NCBI GenBank assembly: GCA_016937975.1 | Contig: JAFGVN010000084.1 | Span: forward strand, 1 to 34,257 | Source: Clostridia bacterium | GTDB taxonomy: Bacteria; Bacillota; Clostridia; Peptostreptococcales; Acidaminobacteraceae | DNA length: 34,257 bases | Direction: 5' to 3' | Shown: positions 24,360 through 32,291 of the stretch, in pieces | Layout of the letters: the number at the start of each line of letters is the position of its first letter | Numbering within the stretch: the first letter of the stretch is position 1 | Made by a program: the position numbers and the translations under genes | Notes under the pieces: model-generated | What the model was told of the DNA's origin: nothing | The model's database searches: none | The model's input: only the letters and a program-made list of their open reading frames with translations

Positions 24360-25713
24360 AAGAGCAGATTTAACACAAGGATCCGTAATTAAGATTCTTA
24401 CAGACCTAACCATTCCCATGATTTTCGGTATCTTAGGCATTGTTGCCTTTAACCTTGCAGACACATATTTTGTTGGGAAACTCGGAACTTCTGAAATGGC
24501 AGCATTAACTTTTACATTTCCCGTTGTTTTGGTTCTCAACAGCATCACCCTCGGCCTTGGCGTAGGTGCCTCTGCAGTTATTTCAAAAGCTGTCGGCGAA
24601 AAGAACCATGCGTTGATAAAAAGACTTTCAACAGACAGCCTTAGCTTAGGTATTCTTTTTGCTATCATCGCCATGATTTTTGGCTATTTAACGATAACAC
24701 CATTATTCACAGCCCTTGGTGCTAATGGTGAAGCTTTACAACATATAAAGTCCTATATGTATGTTTGGTATGCTGGTGTCCCTTTTATTGTCATTCCAAT
24801 GATAGGAAACTCAGCCATTCGAGCACTAGGCGACACAAAAACACCTAGCTACGTTATGATGATTTCTGCAGGCTTGAATATCATATTTGATCCAATTATG
24901 ATTTTTGGAATCGGTTTTATCCCTGGTTTTGGTGTAAAAGGAGCAGCCATTGCCACGGTTTGTTCTAGAAGTTTAACCTTTTTAGTGGCATTTTATATTT
25001 TAGCATTTAGAGAACATGTTATAGATTTAAAATTAGTTTCTATCAAAACAATTTTAAAATCATGGGGGCAAATTCTCTTTATTGGCTTGCCAACAGCCTT
25101 TTCAAAAATCATTTTACCCATTGGACTTGGCATTATCACAAAATTAATAGCATCCTATGGACAAGATGTCATTGCAGGCTATGGGATCGCCACTAGAATT
25201 GAATACTTTGCACTCACTCTAATCAATGCCTTAACAGCAGTTATCCCCGTCTACATTGGTCAAAACTTCGGTGCCAAAAAGTACGAAAGAATCTATCAAG
25301 GTATACATGTTAGTGAATACTTCTCCATTGCTTCTGGCATATTTATTTATGGTATGCTATTTTTCAGTGCACCATTTTTGGCAAAGCTTTTCTCAGAGCA
25401 AAAAACCGTACAAGAGATGGTTGTTTTGTATTTAAGAATTGTACCTTTAGGTTATACCGTTCAGGGTATTCACATGGTCATCAACGGTAGTTTAAATGCT
25501 CTACATCAACCCCTAAAGGCAGCCATAATGAATATTATCCAAATGTTTGTCATTTATGTGCCATTATCAGTGTTACTCTCTCCAAAATTAGGCATCAAGA
25601 GTATTTTCTACATTTTGATTATTAGTTATGGATGCACTGCACTTCTTGGTCATTGGTTTATTAAAGCCAAAATTAAAGTTTTGAAAAAACTCCAATTAGA
25701 ATCGATTTCATGA
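24352..25713 (+). CDS. MATE-family multidrug/Na+ antiporter
   Basis: 453 residues with 12 predicted membrane helices in two halves. MATE marks include IFGILGIVAFNLADTYFVG, ALTFTFPV and GLGVGASAVISKAVGEKN in half one, NSAIRALGDTKTPSYVMM at the end of helix 4 to 5, and IPVYIGQNFGAKKYERI in half two. It would export cationic drugs or other toxic organics in exchange for Na+ or H+. It is translated from ATGAG overlapping the marR stop, and ends in a two-way terminator. Confidence 0.93.
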   Translation: MSKRADLTQGSVIKILTDLTIPMIFGILGIVAFNLADTYFVGKLGTSEMAALTFTFPVVLVLNSITLGLGVGASAVISKAVGEKNHALIKRLSTDSLSLGILFAIIAMIFGYLTITPLFTALGANGEALQHIKSYMYVWYAGVPFIVIPMIGNSAIRALGDTKTPSYVMMISAGLNIIFDPIMIFGIGFIPGFGVKGAAIATVCSRSLTFLVAFYILAFREHVIDLKLVSIKTILKSWGQILFIGLPTAFSKIILPIGLGIITKLIASYGQDVIAGYGIATRIEYFALTLINALTAVIPVYIGQNFGAKKYERIYQGIHVSEYFSIASGIFIYGMLFFSAPFLAKLFSEQKTVQEMVVLYLRIVPLGYTVQGIHMVINGSLNALHQPLKAAIMNIIQMFVIYVPLSVLLSPKLGIKSIFYILIISYGCTALLGHWFIKAKIKVLKKLQLESIS

Positions 25714-25740
25714 AAAAAGACGATATCAATCGTCTTTTCT
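25713..25740. terminator. Two-way terminator between MATE and GGDEF genes
   Basis: AAAAGACGAT (25715-25724) and ATCGTCTTTT (25729-25738) pair perfectly around ATCA. The TGA of the GGDEF gene (25726-25728) is in the loop and the MATE stop touches the 5' edge. Confidence 0.85.
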
Positions 25741-26847
25741 TCTTTTCCTTTTACTTTTAACTTCATACAATTTTTGATCTGCTAGATCAACTACATGCCA
25801 TGGTTGATGATGTTTCACTGGAATATCTGAAACCAATCCAATACTTAAGGAGACAGACACTTTTTCATTTTGATAATAAAGGGGCATATCATCTGTTCTT
25901 TGATGAATTTCTGCTTCAATAAGTGCGGCATCTTGATTGGTAAACAAGAGACAAAATTCGTCGCCACCATATCTGAATCCATAGCCATTGTATTTTTTAC
26001 TTACCGATTTCAAAATATCAGAAACCGCCACAATACAAGCATCACCAATGACATGTCCATAGGAGTCATTGAATTTTTTGAAATAGTCAATATCTATCAT
26101 AAATACTACAAAGTTTTGCTGATTAGAATAACTCTCTACCCATAATGTATTGAGAAGATTATCCATACTGTATCGATTGTACATGCCCGTAAGATGATCT
26201 GTTGTAGAGAGTCTTACTAAATCTTCGTTCCTCTCAGCCAACTCTTGATTTTTTTCTTTAATTAACTTGTCCTTTAAAAATTGGTTATAGGTAAAGTTAA
26301 ATTGTTGTCTTACTACTGTCCATGCGAAGAAAATAAAAATGGTACTGTTCATTACAACTTCTACAGTTCTGCCATTATCTTTCAAACTAAGAATAAATAT
26401 CAATTGTATTATAATGTATTGTGCTAAACTGACGTCAGGTCGAGTTAAAATGACCATGGATAACATAAAAACAAAGGTCAAATAAACACTCATGGTGCCA
26501 CTGGCTTCTAAATCTAAGACAGAAATAGAAGCACCCCAGAATAAACCAAAAAAAACGGTGATATTCATAACATAATGGTAAAGTCTAATATATTTCTCTT
26601 TGTATAATTTTGTAATAATTGCCATTATTCCAGAATAAATTAAAATGGAAAGATAATGATAGCGATAAATTTCCAAACTCTCAACTCTGAAAAAATTGGG
26701 AGAAATAAAAGACAAAATCAGCATCATTAATTCTATGACAAAAATAATTCTTGCATAAAAGTAGCCTCTTCTCATGTTGATTTTATTTATATGGTGAAGA
26801 AATTCATGGTTATAATAGGCGTCTTTAACAAATAGTTTATTGAACAT
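25726..26847 (-). CDS. Membrane-bound diguanylate cyclase (GGDEF)
   Basis: 373 residues. Six membrane segments lie at about 31-50, 66-80, 93-110, 118-134, 142-156 and 165-180, followed by a short coiled-coil linker (KDKLIKEKNQELAERNEDL, about 192-210). The GGDEF domain has TTDHLTGMYNRY, FMIDIDYFKKFND (metal Asp), YGHVIGD and RYGGDEF (294-298). The catalytic loop is intact, so it should make c-di-GMP. The inhibitory RxxD site five residues before GGDEF is absent, so product inhibition of the usual kind is not expected. The sensory membrane domain is not recognised. SD GAGAGG. Confidence 0.92.
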   Translation of the reverse strand: MFNKLFVKDAYYNHEFLHHINKINMRRGYFYARIIFVIELMMLILSFISPNFFRVESLEIYRYHYLSILIYSGIMAIITKLYKEKYIRLYHYVMNITVFFGLFWGASISVLDLEASGTMSVYLTFVFMLSMVILTRPDVSLAQYIIIQLIFILSLKDNGRTVEVVMNSTIFIFFAWTVVRQQFNFTYNQFLKDKLIKEKNQELAERNEDLVRLSTTDHLTGMYNRYSMDNLLNTLWVESYSNQQNFVVFMIDIDYFKKFNDSYGHVIGDACIVAVSDILKSVSKKYNGYGFRYGGDEFCLLFTNQDAALIEAEIHQRTDDMPLYYQNEKVSVSLSIGLVSDIPVKHHQPWHVVDLADQKLYEVKSKRKRRKDD

Positions 26848-26930
26848 GCTGACCTCTCAATCCTTTATTAACAGAATAGCATCTTCTTCTATTGATATCC
26901 ATATTTACAACCTTTATCTCTCAAAAAACT

Positions 26931-26956
26931 AAAAAAGTAAGATTACTCTTACTTTT
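26931..26956 (-). terminator. Terminator of the asparaginase-cutC-cupin operon
   Basis: AAAAGTAAGA pairs with TCTTACTTTT (10 bp perfect, 4-nt loop), with T-run on the minus strand. It is about 100 bases after the last stop; the bases between show no ORF. Confidence 0.75.
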
Positions 26957-27054
26957 ATTAGCCAATTTTACTTCAAAAAACTGTATGCGAGTACACTGGG
27001 TACTACTGACATAATTATACAGTATATACCATTAAAAGACAATTTGTTTTTGAA

Positions 27055-27552
27055 TTATCCTCTGGTTAACTTTTTAACAATTTCTTCGTGCTCTGGATAA
27101 GCATTTAGTAGTGTTTCTCTTTCAAATAGTTCAAAGTCTTCATAATCAAAACCGTAACTTACCATACAGCTTACTAAAGCATAGTCTTGTTCAACAAAAG
27201 ATCCAAATATACACCCAGCAGGTACAAGGACTTGCGGTCTTTGACCCTTCTCGAACTCCAAGCCCAACTGATGATACTTAAGTTGACCTTCAGGGGTAAT
27301 CACTGCAACAGTCAAAGGAGCACCCTCATGATAATACCATATTTCATCAGCTTTTAGACGATGAAAATTCGAAGCATCCTCAGAATCAATTAGAAAATAA
27401 ATACTTGATGAAAGTGCTCTCTCTCCTTTAAATTCTTCTCCTATGCTCTCAGCTTTTATTTTGATTGGGCAATCATAAAAACTTCTATAATATCCACCTT
27501 CAGGATGCTTTATCATTTCTAGTTTTTCTATCCAAAACCATTTATCTCTCAT
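27055..27552 (-). CDS. DUF985 (cupin_5) family protein
   Basis: 165 residues. The family marks are MIKHPEGGYYRSFY (13-26), SSSIYFLIDSEDASNFHRL, ADEIWYYHEGAP and PAGCIFGSF. It is a one-domain cupin of the RmlC-like type, probably a sugar-linked binding or isomerase-like protein; no activity is established in the family to my knowledge. SD GAGAGGA. It starts 9 bases after the stop of cutC and is the last gene of a three-gene operon. Confidence 0.88.
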   Translation of the reverse strand: MRDKWFWIEKLEMIKHPEGGYYRSFYDCPIKIKAESIGEEFKGERALSSSIYFLIDSEDASNFHRLKADEIWYYHEGAPLTVAVITPEGQLKYHQLGLEFEKGQRPQVLVPAGCIFGSFVEQDYALVSCMVSYGFDYEDFELFERETLLNAYPEHEEIVKKLTRG

Positions 27553-27561
27553 ATTTTCCTC

Positions 27562-28221
27562 TCAAATCCTTAATTCTAAAATTTGCTTCATTCTTGTAGA
27601 ATCCAGCTCACGATCCCAAGATTCATCTTTCCTAACACCTCTACCAAGATGGTATTGGGCATCGGGGTACCTCTTCATTAGAAATAATAAATTGTCTAAT
27701 GATACACCGCCACCAATGAGTAACTTTTTGCATGATATTTTGTATAACTTATCCAAAGTTTCAAGAGATTTCATCAATTGATTTCCTCCAGAAGTTAAAA
27801 TATGATCAATGGGTAAATCTGTAAGATTTTTATAATGCATTTCCAAATTTTCACAATGCTCAAAGGCTCTATGAAAGGTAAACTTTCTATCCCAGATTTT
27901 CAGTATCATTTCTATTTGTTTGTAATTTGGAGCTTTATTTATAAGTCCACCCCAAACAATGCCTGCAGTATTTGTTGATTTCAAAGCAACAATGTAATTG
28001 AGCATATGTTGAAATTCTGTCTCTCCATAGTGAAAGGACTCCGAATTGAAGCGTACCATAACATGCACAGGAATTTTTAATCTTGAGGTAACTTCTTTAA
28101 CCTTCTCTATTTCTGGAGACAAACCATCTGCTGTCATATCAACAGCAAATTCAACACGATCCATGCCATTAATCTCTGCTAAAATGCCTTCTTCCATGTT
28201 GCTTATAATAACTTCGTACAT
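27562..28221 (-). CDS. cutC: CutC family TIM-barrel protein
   Basis: 219 residues, about 20-30 shorter than typical CutC. Marks are the N-terminal VEFAVDMTADGLSPE (usually ELC-x-L-x-GGLTPS), IPVHVMVRFN (usually MIRPR), FTFHRAFE, ILTSGG and LLIGGGV. The usual arginine and glycine-rich copies are altered, so it is a divergent member. CutC was named for copper tolerance, but its true activity is unclear. Here it lies between a glycosylasparaginase-like gene (19-base overlap) and a cupin, which suggests a sugar or amino-sugar context. SD AGGAG lies inside the upstream gene. Confidence 0.8.
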   Translation of the reverse strand: MYEVIISNMEEGILAEINGMDRVEFAVDMTADGLSPEIEKVKEVTSRLKIPVHVMVRFNSESFHYGETEFQHMLNYIVALKSTNTAGIVWGGLINKAPNYKQIEMILKIWDRKFTFHRAFEHCENLEMHYKNLTDLPIDHILTSGGNQLMKSLETLDKLYKISCKKLLIGGGVSLDNLLFLMKRYPDAQYHLGRGVRKDESWDRELDSTRMKQILELRI

Positions 28222-29114
28222 ACAATCTCCTGACTATGTTTTGAAGCTCTGAAATGTGCCTTTCCACGCATTAAATGTTGATCGGTTGCGACAACAAATG
28301 GAAAAGTATCGATATTCGTAGCAGCACCAAACTCTACTTTATGATTCATTGCAATAACAGACAAATCTCCTGCTTTTTTATTTTTTCTTGTAAGCTTTTC
28401 ATGTAGATTGGTCACTGCTCTTTCACACGCATCTTGTGGGTTTAAGCCATCAGACATAAGCCTTACAATTTCATAGCTTAAAATACCTTTCATAATATCT
28501 TCGCCAAGACCAGTTGCTGCTGCACCACCGATTTCTGAATCTACATAAAAACCAGAACCAGGTAGCGGTGCATCTCCTACTCTACCCTCAGCTTTAAAAA
28601 ACAAACCACTTGTAGAGGTCATGGCCGCCATAGCTTGATTGACATCTACTGCAACAGTACACACAGTATCATGACCATCATATGGCGACAAACCTTGCTC
28701 AACTGCATGGACATGATTCAACCAAGCCTCTTTTGAAGCCTCCGTTAAAAGATTTTCTTCTTTCAAATTCATTTTAAGACCATGAATTTTTGCACCTTTT
28801 CCCACCAAAACATTGTTAAATCTGTAATTTAATAAATCTTTTGCAATAGCTGAAGGATGTTTAAAATCTTCAACACCCATGACAGAACCAATTTGTAATG
28901 TATTCCCATCCATAGCAGCTGCATCTAATGATACTCTACCCTTTTCATTGGGCAAACCACCATAGCCTACAGAAGTAAAGGCAGGATTTTTTTCAACTTC
29001 TCTCACGCATACTTCACAAGCATCCATAGCACTGCCATGATTTGATAAAAAATGCCCGGCTTTTTTTATACCTTCTTCAGCCATTGCCCATGTACCAATT
29101 ATTCCCCACATCAT
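28203..29114 (-). CDS. Glycosylasparaginase-like Ntn hydrolase
   Basis: 303 residues, close to the 300-320 of bacterial N4-(beta-N-acetylglucosaminyl)-L-asparaginases. It is made as one chain and should cut itself in DGHDTVC before T150, the new N-terminal nucleophile. Other marks are GYGGLPNEKG (50-59), LDAAAMDG, STSGLFFKAEGRVGD (substrate-binding R and D) and GGAAATGLGED. There is no signal peptide, so it acts in the cytosol, on GlcNAc-Asn or on isoaspartyl or asparagine compounds. SD GAGAGGAG, tandem ATG. First gene of the operon with cutC and cupin_5. Confidence 0.9.
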   Translation of the reverse strand: MMWGIIGTWAMAEEGIKKAGHFLSNHGSAMDACEVCVREVEKNPAFTSVGYGGLPNEKGRVSLDAAAMDGNTLQIGSVMGVEDFKHPSAIAKDLLNYRFNNVLVGKGAKIHGLKMNLKEENLLTEASKEAWLNHVHAVEQGLSPYDGHDTVCTVAVDVNQAMAAMTSTSGLFFKAEGRVGDAPLPGSGFYVDSEIGGAAATGLGEDIMKGILSYEIVRLMSDGLNPQDACERAVTNLHEKLTRKNKKAGDLSVIAMNHKVEFGAATNIDTFPFVVATDQHLMRGKAHFRASKHSQEIVCTKLL

Positions 29115-29127
29115 CTACTCCTCTCCC

Positions 29128-29164
29128 GAGAACATTCATTCTCAATTATTATAATATAATTATA
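29128..29164 (-). promoter_or_regulatory. Promoter region of the asparaginase operon
   Basis: Two overlapping-region -10 boxes (TATAAT at 29148-29153 and 29159-29164) are followed by the inverted repeat GAGAA-6-TTCTC (29128-29143), placed like an operator between -10 and SD. No good -35. Confidence 0.4.
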
Positions 29165-29186
29165 GGGTTTTATCATTCTTTCATAG

Positions 29187-29240
29187 GAAAAAAAGAAGCA
29201 ATTCATCCCCCAGTGGTATAACAGGGGGACTTCTTGCTTA
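29187..29240 (-). terminator. Second, G/C-tract terminator-like hairpin
   Basis: On the minus strand AAGCAA and TTGCTT form an outer stem around an inner CCCCC/GGGGG stem (12-base loop), followed by CTTTTTTT. The five-G tract stands out in this AT-rich DNA. Confidence 0.55.
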
Positions 29241-29242
29241 AA

Positions 29243-29272
29243 ACGTTAAAAGAGATTGGTTTCCCAATCTCT
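29243..29272 (-). terminator. Terminator of 29271-29654
   Basis: AGAGATTGG pairs with CCAATCTCT (9 bp, GAAA loop on the minus strand), then TTTTAA. The stop codon of the gene begins inside the stem. Confidence 0.75.
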
Positions 29273-29654
29273 ATACTGAATGCTCTTCTTTTTCCATAAA
29301 TTCTGCTAATTTCTTTAAATCAGAAATACTCGCTTTTCTAAAGGCCTCTATTTTAGATGATTTTATTTGTTCATTTATAGTTCGATAATGATCTGTGGCA
29401 TTGTCTTTGGCTGATACACGGTTATTGTAAATCGAGATACTATCCTTATCTTTTTCTTCTTCAGCTTCAGCTTCTTGAATATCTTGATTCAAGACCAATG
29501 CAATGTAAGAGAAGATTCTGATCATACTAGGGTCATTTAAAAAACTTTCTTCTACAATAGGATCATAACTAATAGGATTAATACCTTCAAGTAACATATT
29601 AATAATATTTCTTGCTTTCTTTAATTTTTCCGGGTCTTTAAGCTTCATTTTCAT
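29271..29654 (-). CDS. Small conserved hypothetical protein
   Basis: 127 residues. The N-terminal half (KKARNIINMLLEGINPISYD, then VEESFLNDPSMIRIFSYI) resembles a short Firmicute domain in which the phrase about NP-x-(T/S)-x-x then SFLNDP and RxxxY recurs; I know of no function. The middle is very acidic (EAEAEEEKDKD) and the C-terminus is a charged helix. Soluble. SD GAAGG. Single gene with its own terminator, divergent from the TPR gene. Confidence 0.55.
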   Translation of the reverse strand: MKMKLKDPEKLKKARNIINMLLEGINPISYDPIVEESFLNDPSMIRIFSYIALVLNQDIQEAEAEEEKDKDSISIYNNRVSAKDNATDHYRTINEQIKSSKIEAFRKASISDLKKLAEFMEKEEHSV

Positions 29655-29856
29655 AACATCAACCTTCTTCCAAAATATCTCTTATATCTATTATCGAACT
29701 ATTACAAAGTTTTCTTTATATTTTTTTGAAAATTTAGTTGAATTTCAAAAAAAAATTAATGCCATTACAACATGTTAATTTTATTTAAAAATTCAGAAAA
29801 TTTTCCTAGAATTCTTAAGGGTCTCCGTTGTATAATATTCTATGGGCGGTGAGAAA

Positions 29857-30876
29857 ATGAATGATATAAGATTTCTTAGAAATGAATTATCAGAATTATC
29901 TGACAATATAAAAAAAGCAGAAAAGTGTAATGAAATTTCTCGAAATTACCTTTATCGTAATTTGGATTTAGTAGAGCATTACGCACATCTTGCATTAAAT
30001 CATATGGCAGAATATGATGAGCACATAGAGAAAGGCAAAGCTTTTCAAAACCTTGGTGCTGCTTGTTTTTTGCGTCAGGATTTCACTGATGGTGTCAATT
30101 ATTATCATGAAGCTTCTCTAATGGCTCAAAACGATCCCCTTACCTTACTACGAATTTATTTAGGGATTGGGATTAACTTTACACTACTAGAATGCTATCG
30201 TGATGCTATAAAATATGAAGAAATGGCCTTAAGTTTAGCCATCAAGCATAATTATATTACAGAGAAAGTTCCTATTTTCAATAATTTAGGACGAATTTAC
30301 AGTCAATTGGGAGAGTTCGAACTTGCCAATCATTATTATTACAGTGGGGTCCAATTGGCCAATGAACTTGAAGCATGGTCAAGACTGGGATATTTATATG
30401 TAGGCCTTGCAAGAAACGCACTTTTTTCAAAAGACTTAACAAATATGGAAAAAATTCTTCTTAAAATGGAAGAATCTATGGAAAAACATGGTGAAATCTG
30501 GTTCTTAGGCATTAATAAAACTTTATGGGCTACTTATTATCTACATTTCGATAATTTCGAGTTAAGTAAAAGCAACTTTGATATTGGCATGAGTATTCTG
30601 AAAGAGGAAGAGCAGGCCCATTATATCTTCATTGCGTATTGTGATTATTTAAATACCTTATTGGAGTTAAATCATTTAAGTTACTCCAAATTATATTTCT
30701 TTGATTTCTATCAAACCCTTGAGACTTTTTCCATTGAAACGGGCTATCCAACTTATTATAAAATGAAAGCCAACTATTATAGTCGATTAAATGACATAAA
30801 AAACTTTAATGAATTTAACATGGCTTATCAAACTAAACATGAAGCGTTATGCCAGATCATCAAAAAATATTTTTAA
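29857..30876 (+). CDS. Tetratricopeptide-repeat protein
   Basis: 339 residues from the ATG at 29857, which follows GGTGAG; the in-frame ATG at 29842 lies upstream of that SD. Helical hairpins of TPR type are clear in the first half: EKGKAFQNLGAACFLRQDF, RIYLGIGINFTLLECYRDAI and IFNNLGRIYSQLGEFELANH. Similar TPR arrays often form the sensory half of clostridial regulators (GGDEF, kinase or HTH outputs), but here the chain ends with no output domain. A -10 TATAAT is about 25 bases upstream. Partner unknown. Confidence 0.8.
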   Translation: MNDIRFLRNELSELSDNIKKAEKCNEISRNYLYRNLDLVEHYAHLALNHMAEYDEHIEKGKAFQNLGAACFLRQDFTDGVNYYHEASLMAQNDPLTLLRIYLGIGINFTLLECYRDAIKYEEMALSLAIKHNYITEKVPIFNNLGRIYSQLGEFELANHYYYSGVQLANELEAWSRLGYLYVGLARNALFSKDLTNMEKILLKMEESMEKHGEIWFLGINKTLWATYYLHFDNFELSKSNFDIGMSILKEEEQAHYIFIAYCDYLNTLLELNHLSYSKLYFFDFYQTLETFSIETGYPTYYKMKANYYSRLNDIKNFNEFNMAYQTKHEALCQIIKKYF

Positions 30877-30905
30877 CCCGCCAATTTAGCGGGTTAATTT
30901 TTATT
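30871..30905. terminator. Two-way terminator between TPR and M23 genes
   Basis: AACCCGC (30875-30881) pairs with GCGGGTT (30889-30895), with T-rich flanks on both strands. Confidence 0.85.
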
Positions 30906-32073
30906 TTGCATAGATTAATGGGTTCACCCAGGTACCGTTTAAAATTAATTCAAAGTGAACATGTGGACCCGTACTTTTCCCAGTATTTCCCGACATTGCA
31001 ATTAAATCTCCTTGAGAAACTACATCACCTACAGATACTTTTAAAACACTGTTGTGAGCATATCGGGTAACAATGCCATCCCCATGATCAATTTCAATAA
31101 GATTGCCATATTCCCCTTGGTATTTTGACACTGTCACAATACCATCTGCTGCAGCATGTACAGGCGTACCAACTGAAACTGCCAAATCTACGCCTTTATG
31201 TTCTCTATTCCATCGAATACCAAATTCAGATGTTAACAAATAATCTGTTACTGGAAGTTTCATGGTTTCTAGAACTTCTGTTGCAACAATTCCACCTGTA
31301 CCTCTAGAAACAATTTGATTTTCTGGAGCTTTTATGATTTCTTCTGAAATGACTTCTTTAGAAATTACCTCATCATTTAATACAACAGTTCTTGTTGTAA
31401 CAGCTTTTATACCATCTTGCCCGTTGTCAACAGTAGTTTGTGCACCTAAGTATTGCTCGGGATCATTAATTACAGTTAAATCTTTAGGTACTACAGCTTC
31501 ATAGTTTGATTCCAAAACCACGCAAGCATCTGGTACAGTCAAATCTGTTAGAATTTGATCTACTGTATTTAGGGAAGCATAAATCACTTCTTTTTTTTCT
31601 ATGGTTACATTCTCAACCATATCAATCGCTACTAAATTTGAGTCTTCTGTCTTTTCAAAGTTTGTAAATACCGTTAAGCTTGGCGTAATTTCAACCTTTA
31701 CTGTTGCATTATACAAAGATGCCACATCATTATAAATACTTTGAAGAATTTCAACAATTTCATCTGTTGATTTCAAAGTATAAGACTGATTACCTATGGT
31801 TAATATGTAACCTTTAAATGCAAGATTGCTAAGGGCCTCTTTTGTTTGAAGGACATTTTGTGAAATTGTATTATAAACAGCTACATGTTCATATCCCATC
31901 TCATCATAAGCCACAAGCATCTGTTTCATTTCCAATTCTGAATCTTGGATGGCTTGTAATTTATGCCACTCTTTATAAGTATCAATCAACTTAATTTCAG
32001 GTTCGTTTTTAGGCAATAAAAAAAGAATACCTAGTATAAAGATTAATCCACCTACGGCTATAAGTTTTTTCAT
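30901..32073 (-). CDS. G5-domain M23 (LytM-type) endopeptidase
   Basis: 390 residues. The N-terminal membrane anchor (LIAVGGLIFILGILFLL) is followed by a helical and beta region (about 30-200), a G5 domain (about 204-260, with TTRTVVLNDEVISKEVISEE in the middle) and the M23 peptidase domain. Its zinc and catalytic residues are H292 and D296 in EHKGVDLA, H340 in RYAHNS, and H371/H373 in GPHVHFEL. It should cut cross-bridges or stem peptides of peptidoglycan near the membrane; G5 probably binds the wall. All catalytic residues are present. SD GGAGGAAA; clear promoter. Confidence 0.9.
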   Translation of the reverse strand: MKKLIAVGGLIFILGILFLLPKNEPEIKLIDTYKEWHKLQAIQDSELEMKQMLVAYDEMGYEHVAVYNTISQNVLQTKEALSNLAFKGYILTIGNQSYTLKSTDEIVEILQSIYNDVASLYNATVKVEITPSLTVFTNFEKTEDSNLVAIDMVENVTIEKKEVIYASLNTVDQILTDLTVPDACVVLESNYEAVVPKDLTVINDPEQYLGAQTTVDNGQDGIKAVTTRTVVLNDEVISKEVISEEIIKAPENQIVSRGTGGIVATEVLETMKLPVTDYLLTSEFGIRWNREHKGVDLAVSVGTPVHAAADGIVTVSKYQGEYGNLIEIDHGDGIVTRYAHNSVLKVSVGDVVSQGDLIAMSGNTGKSTGPHVHFELILNGTWVNPLIYAK

Positions 32074-32148
32074 TAATTTCCTCCTGTGGCTTTCAATCCT
32101 ATCACATTAATGTGTATTTTGTGTGGCGTATTCATTTCATTTTCATTT

Positions 32149-32177
32149 ATTTTATAGGATTTCCCTCTGTAAAGCAA
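32149..32177 (-). promoter_or_regulatory. Promoter of the M23 peptidase gene
   Basis: Minus-strand -35 TTGCTT (32172-32177), 17-bp spacer, -10 TAAAAT (32149-32154). A palindrome ACATTAATGT lies in the leader. Confidence 0.5.
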
Positions 32178-32248
32178 TCTTTTAATAAAATCTTGATATT
32201 TCTGATATGAATTTGTAAAGGAAAAAACATATATTTTATAGCCCATTT

Positions 32249-32286
32249 GAAAAAAAGCTATGCTATTTCATTGAAATAACACAGCT
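32249..32286 (-). terminator. Terminator of the DUF362 gene
   Basis: A 13-bp stem (AGCTGTGTTATTT with AAATAGCATAGCT, two G-U pairs) followed by seven T on the minus strand. Confidence 0.85.
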
Positions 32287-32291
32287 AGAAT

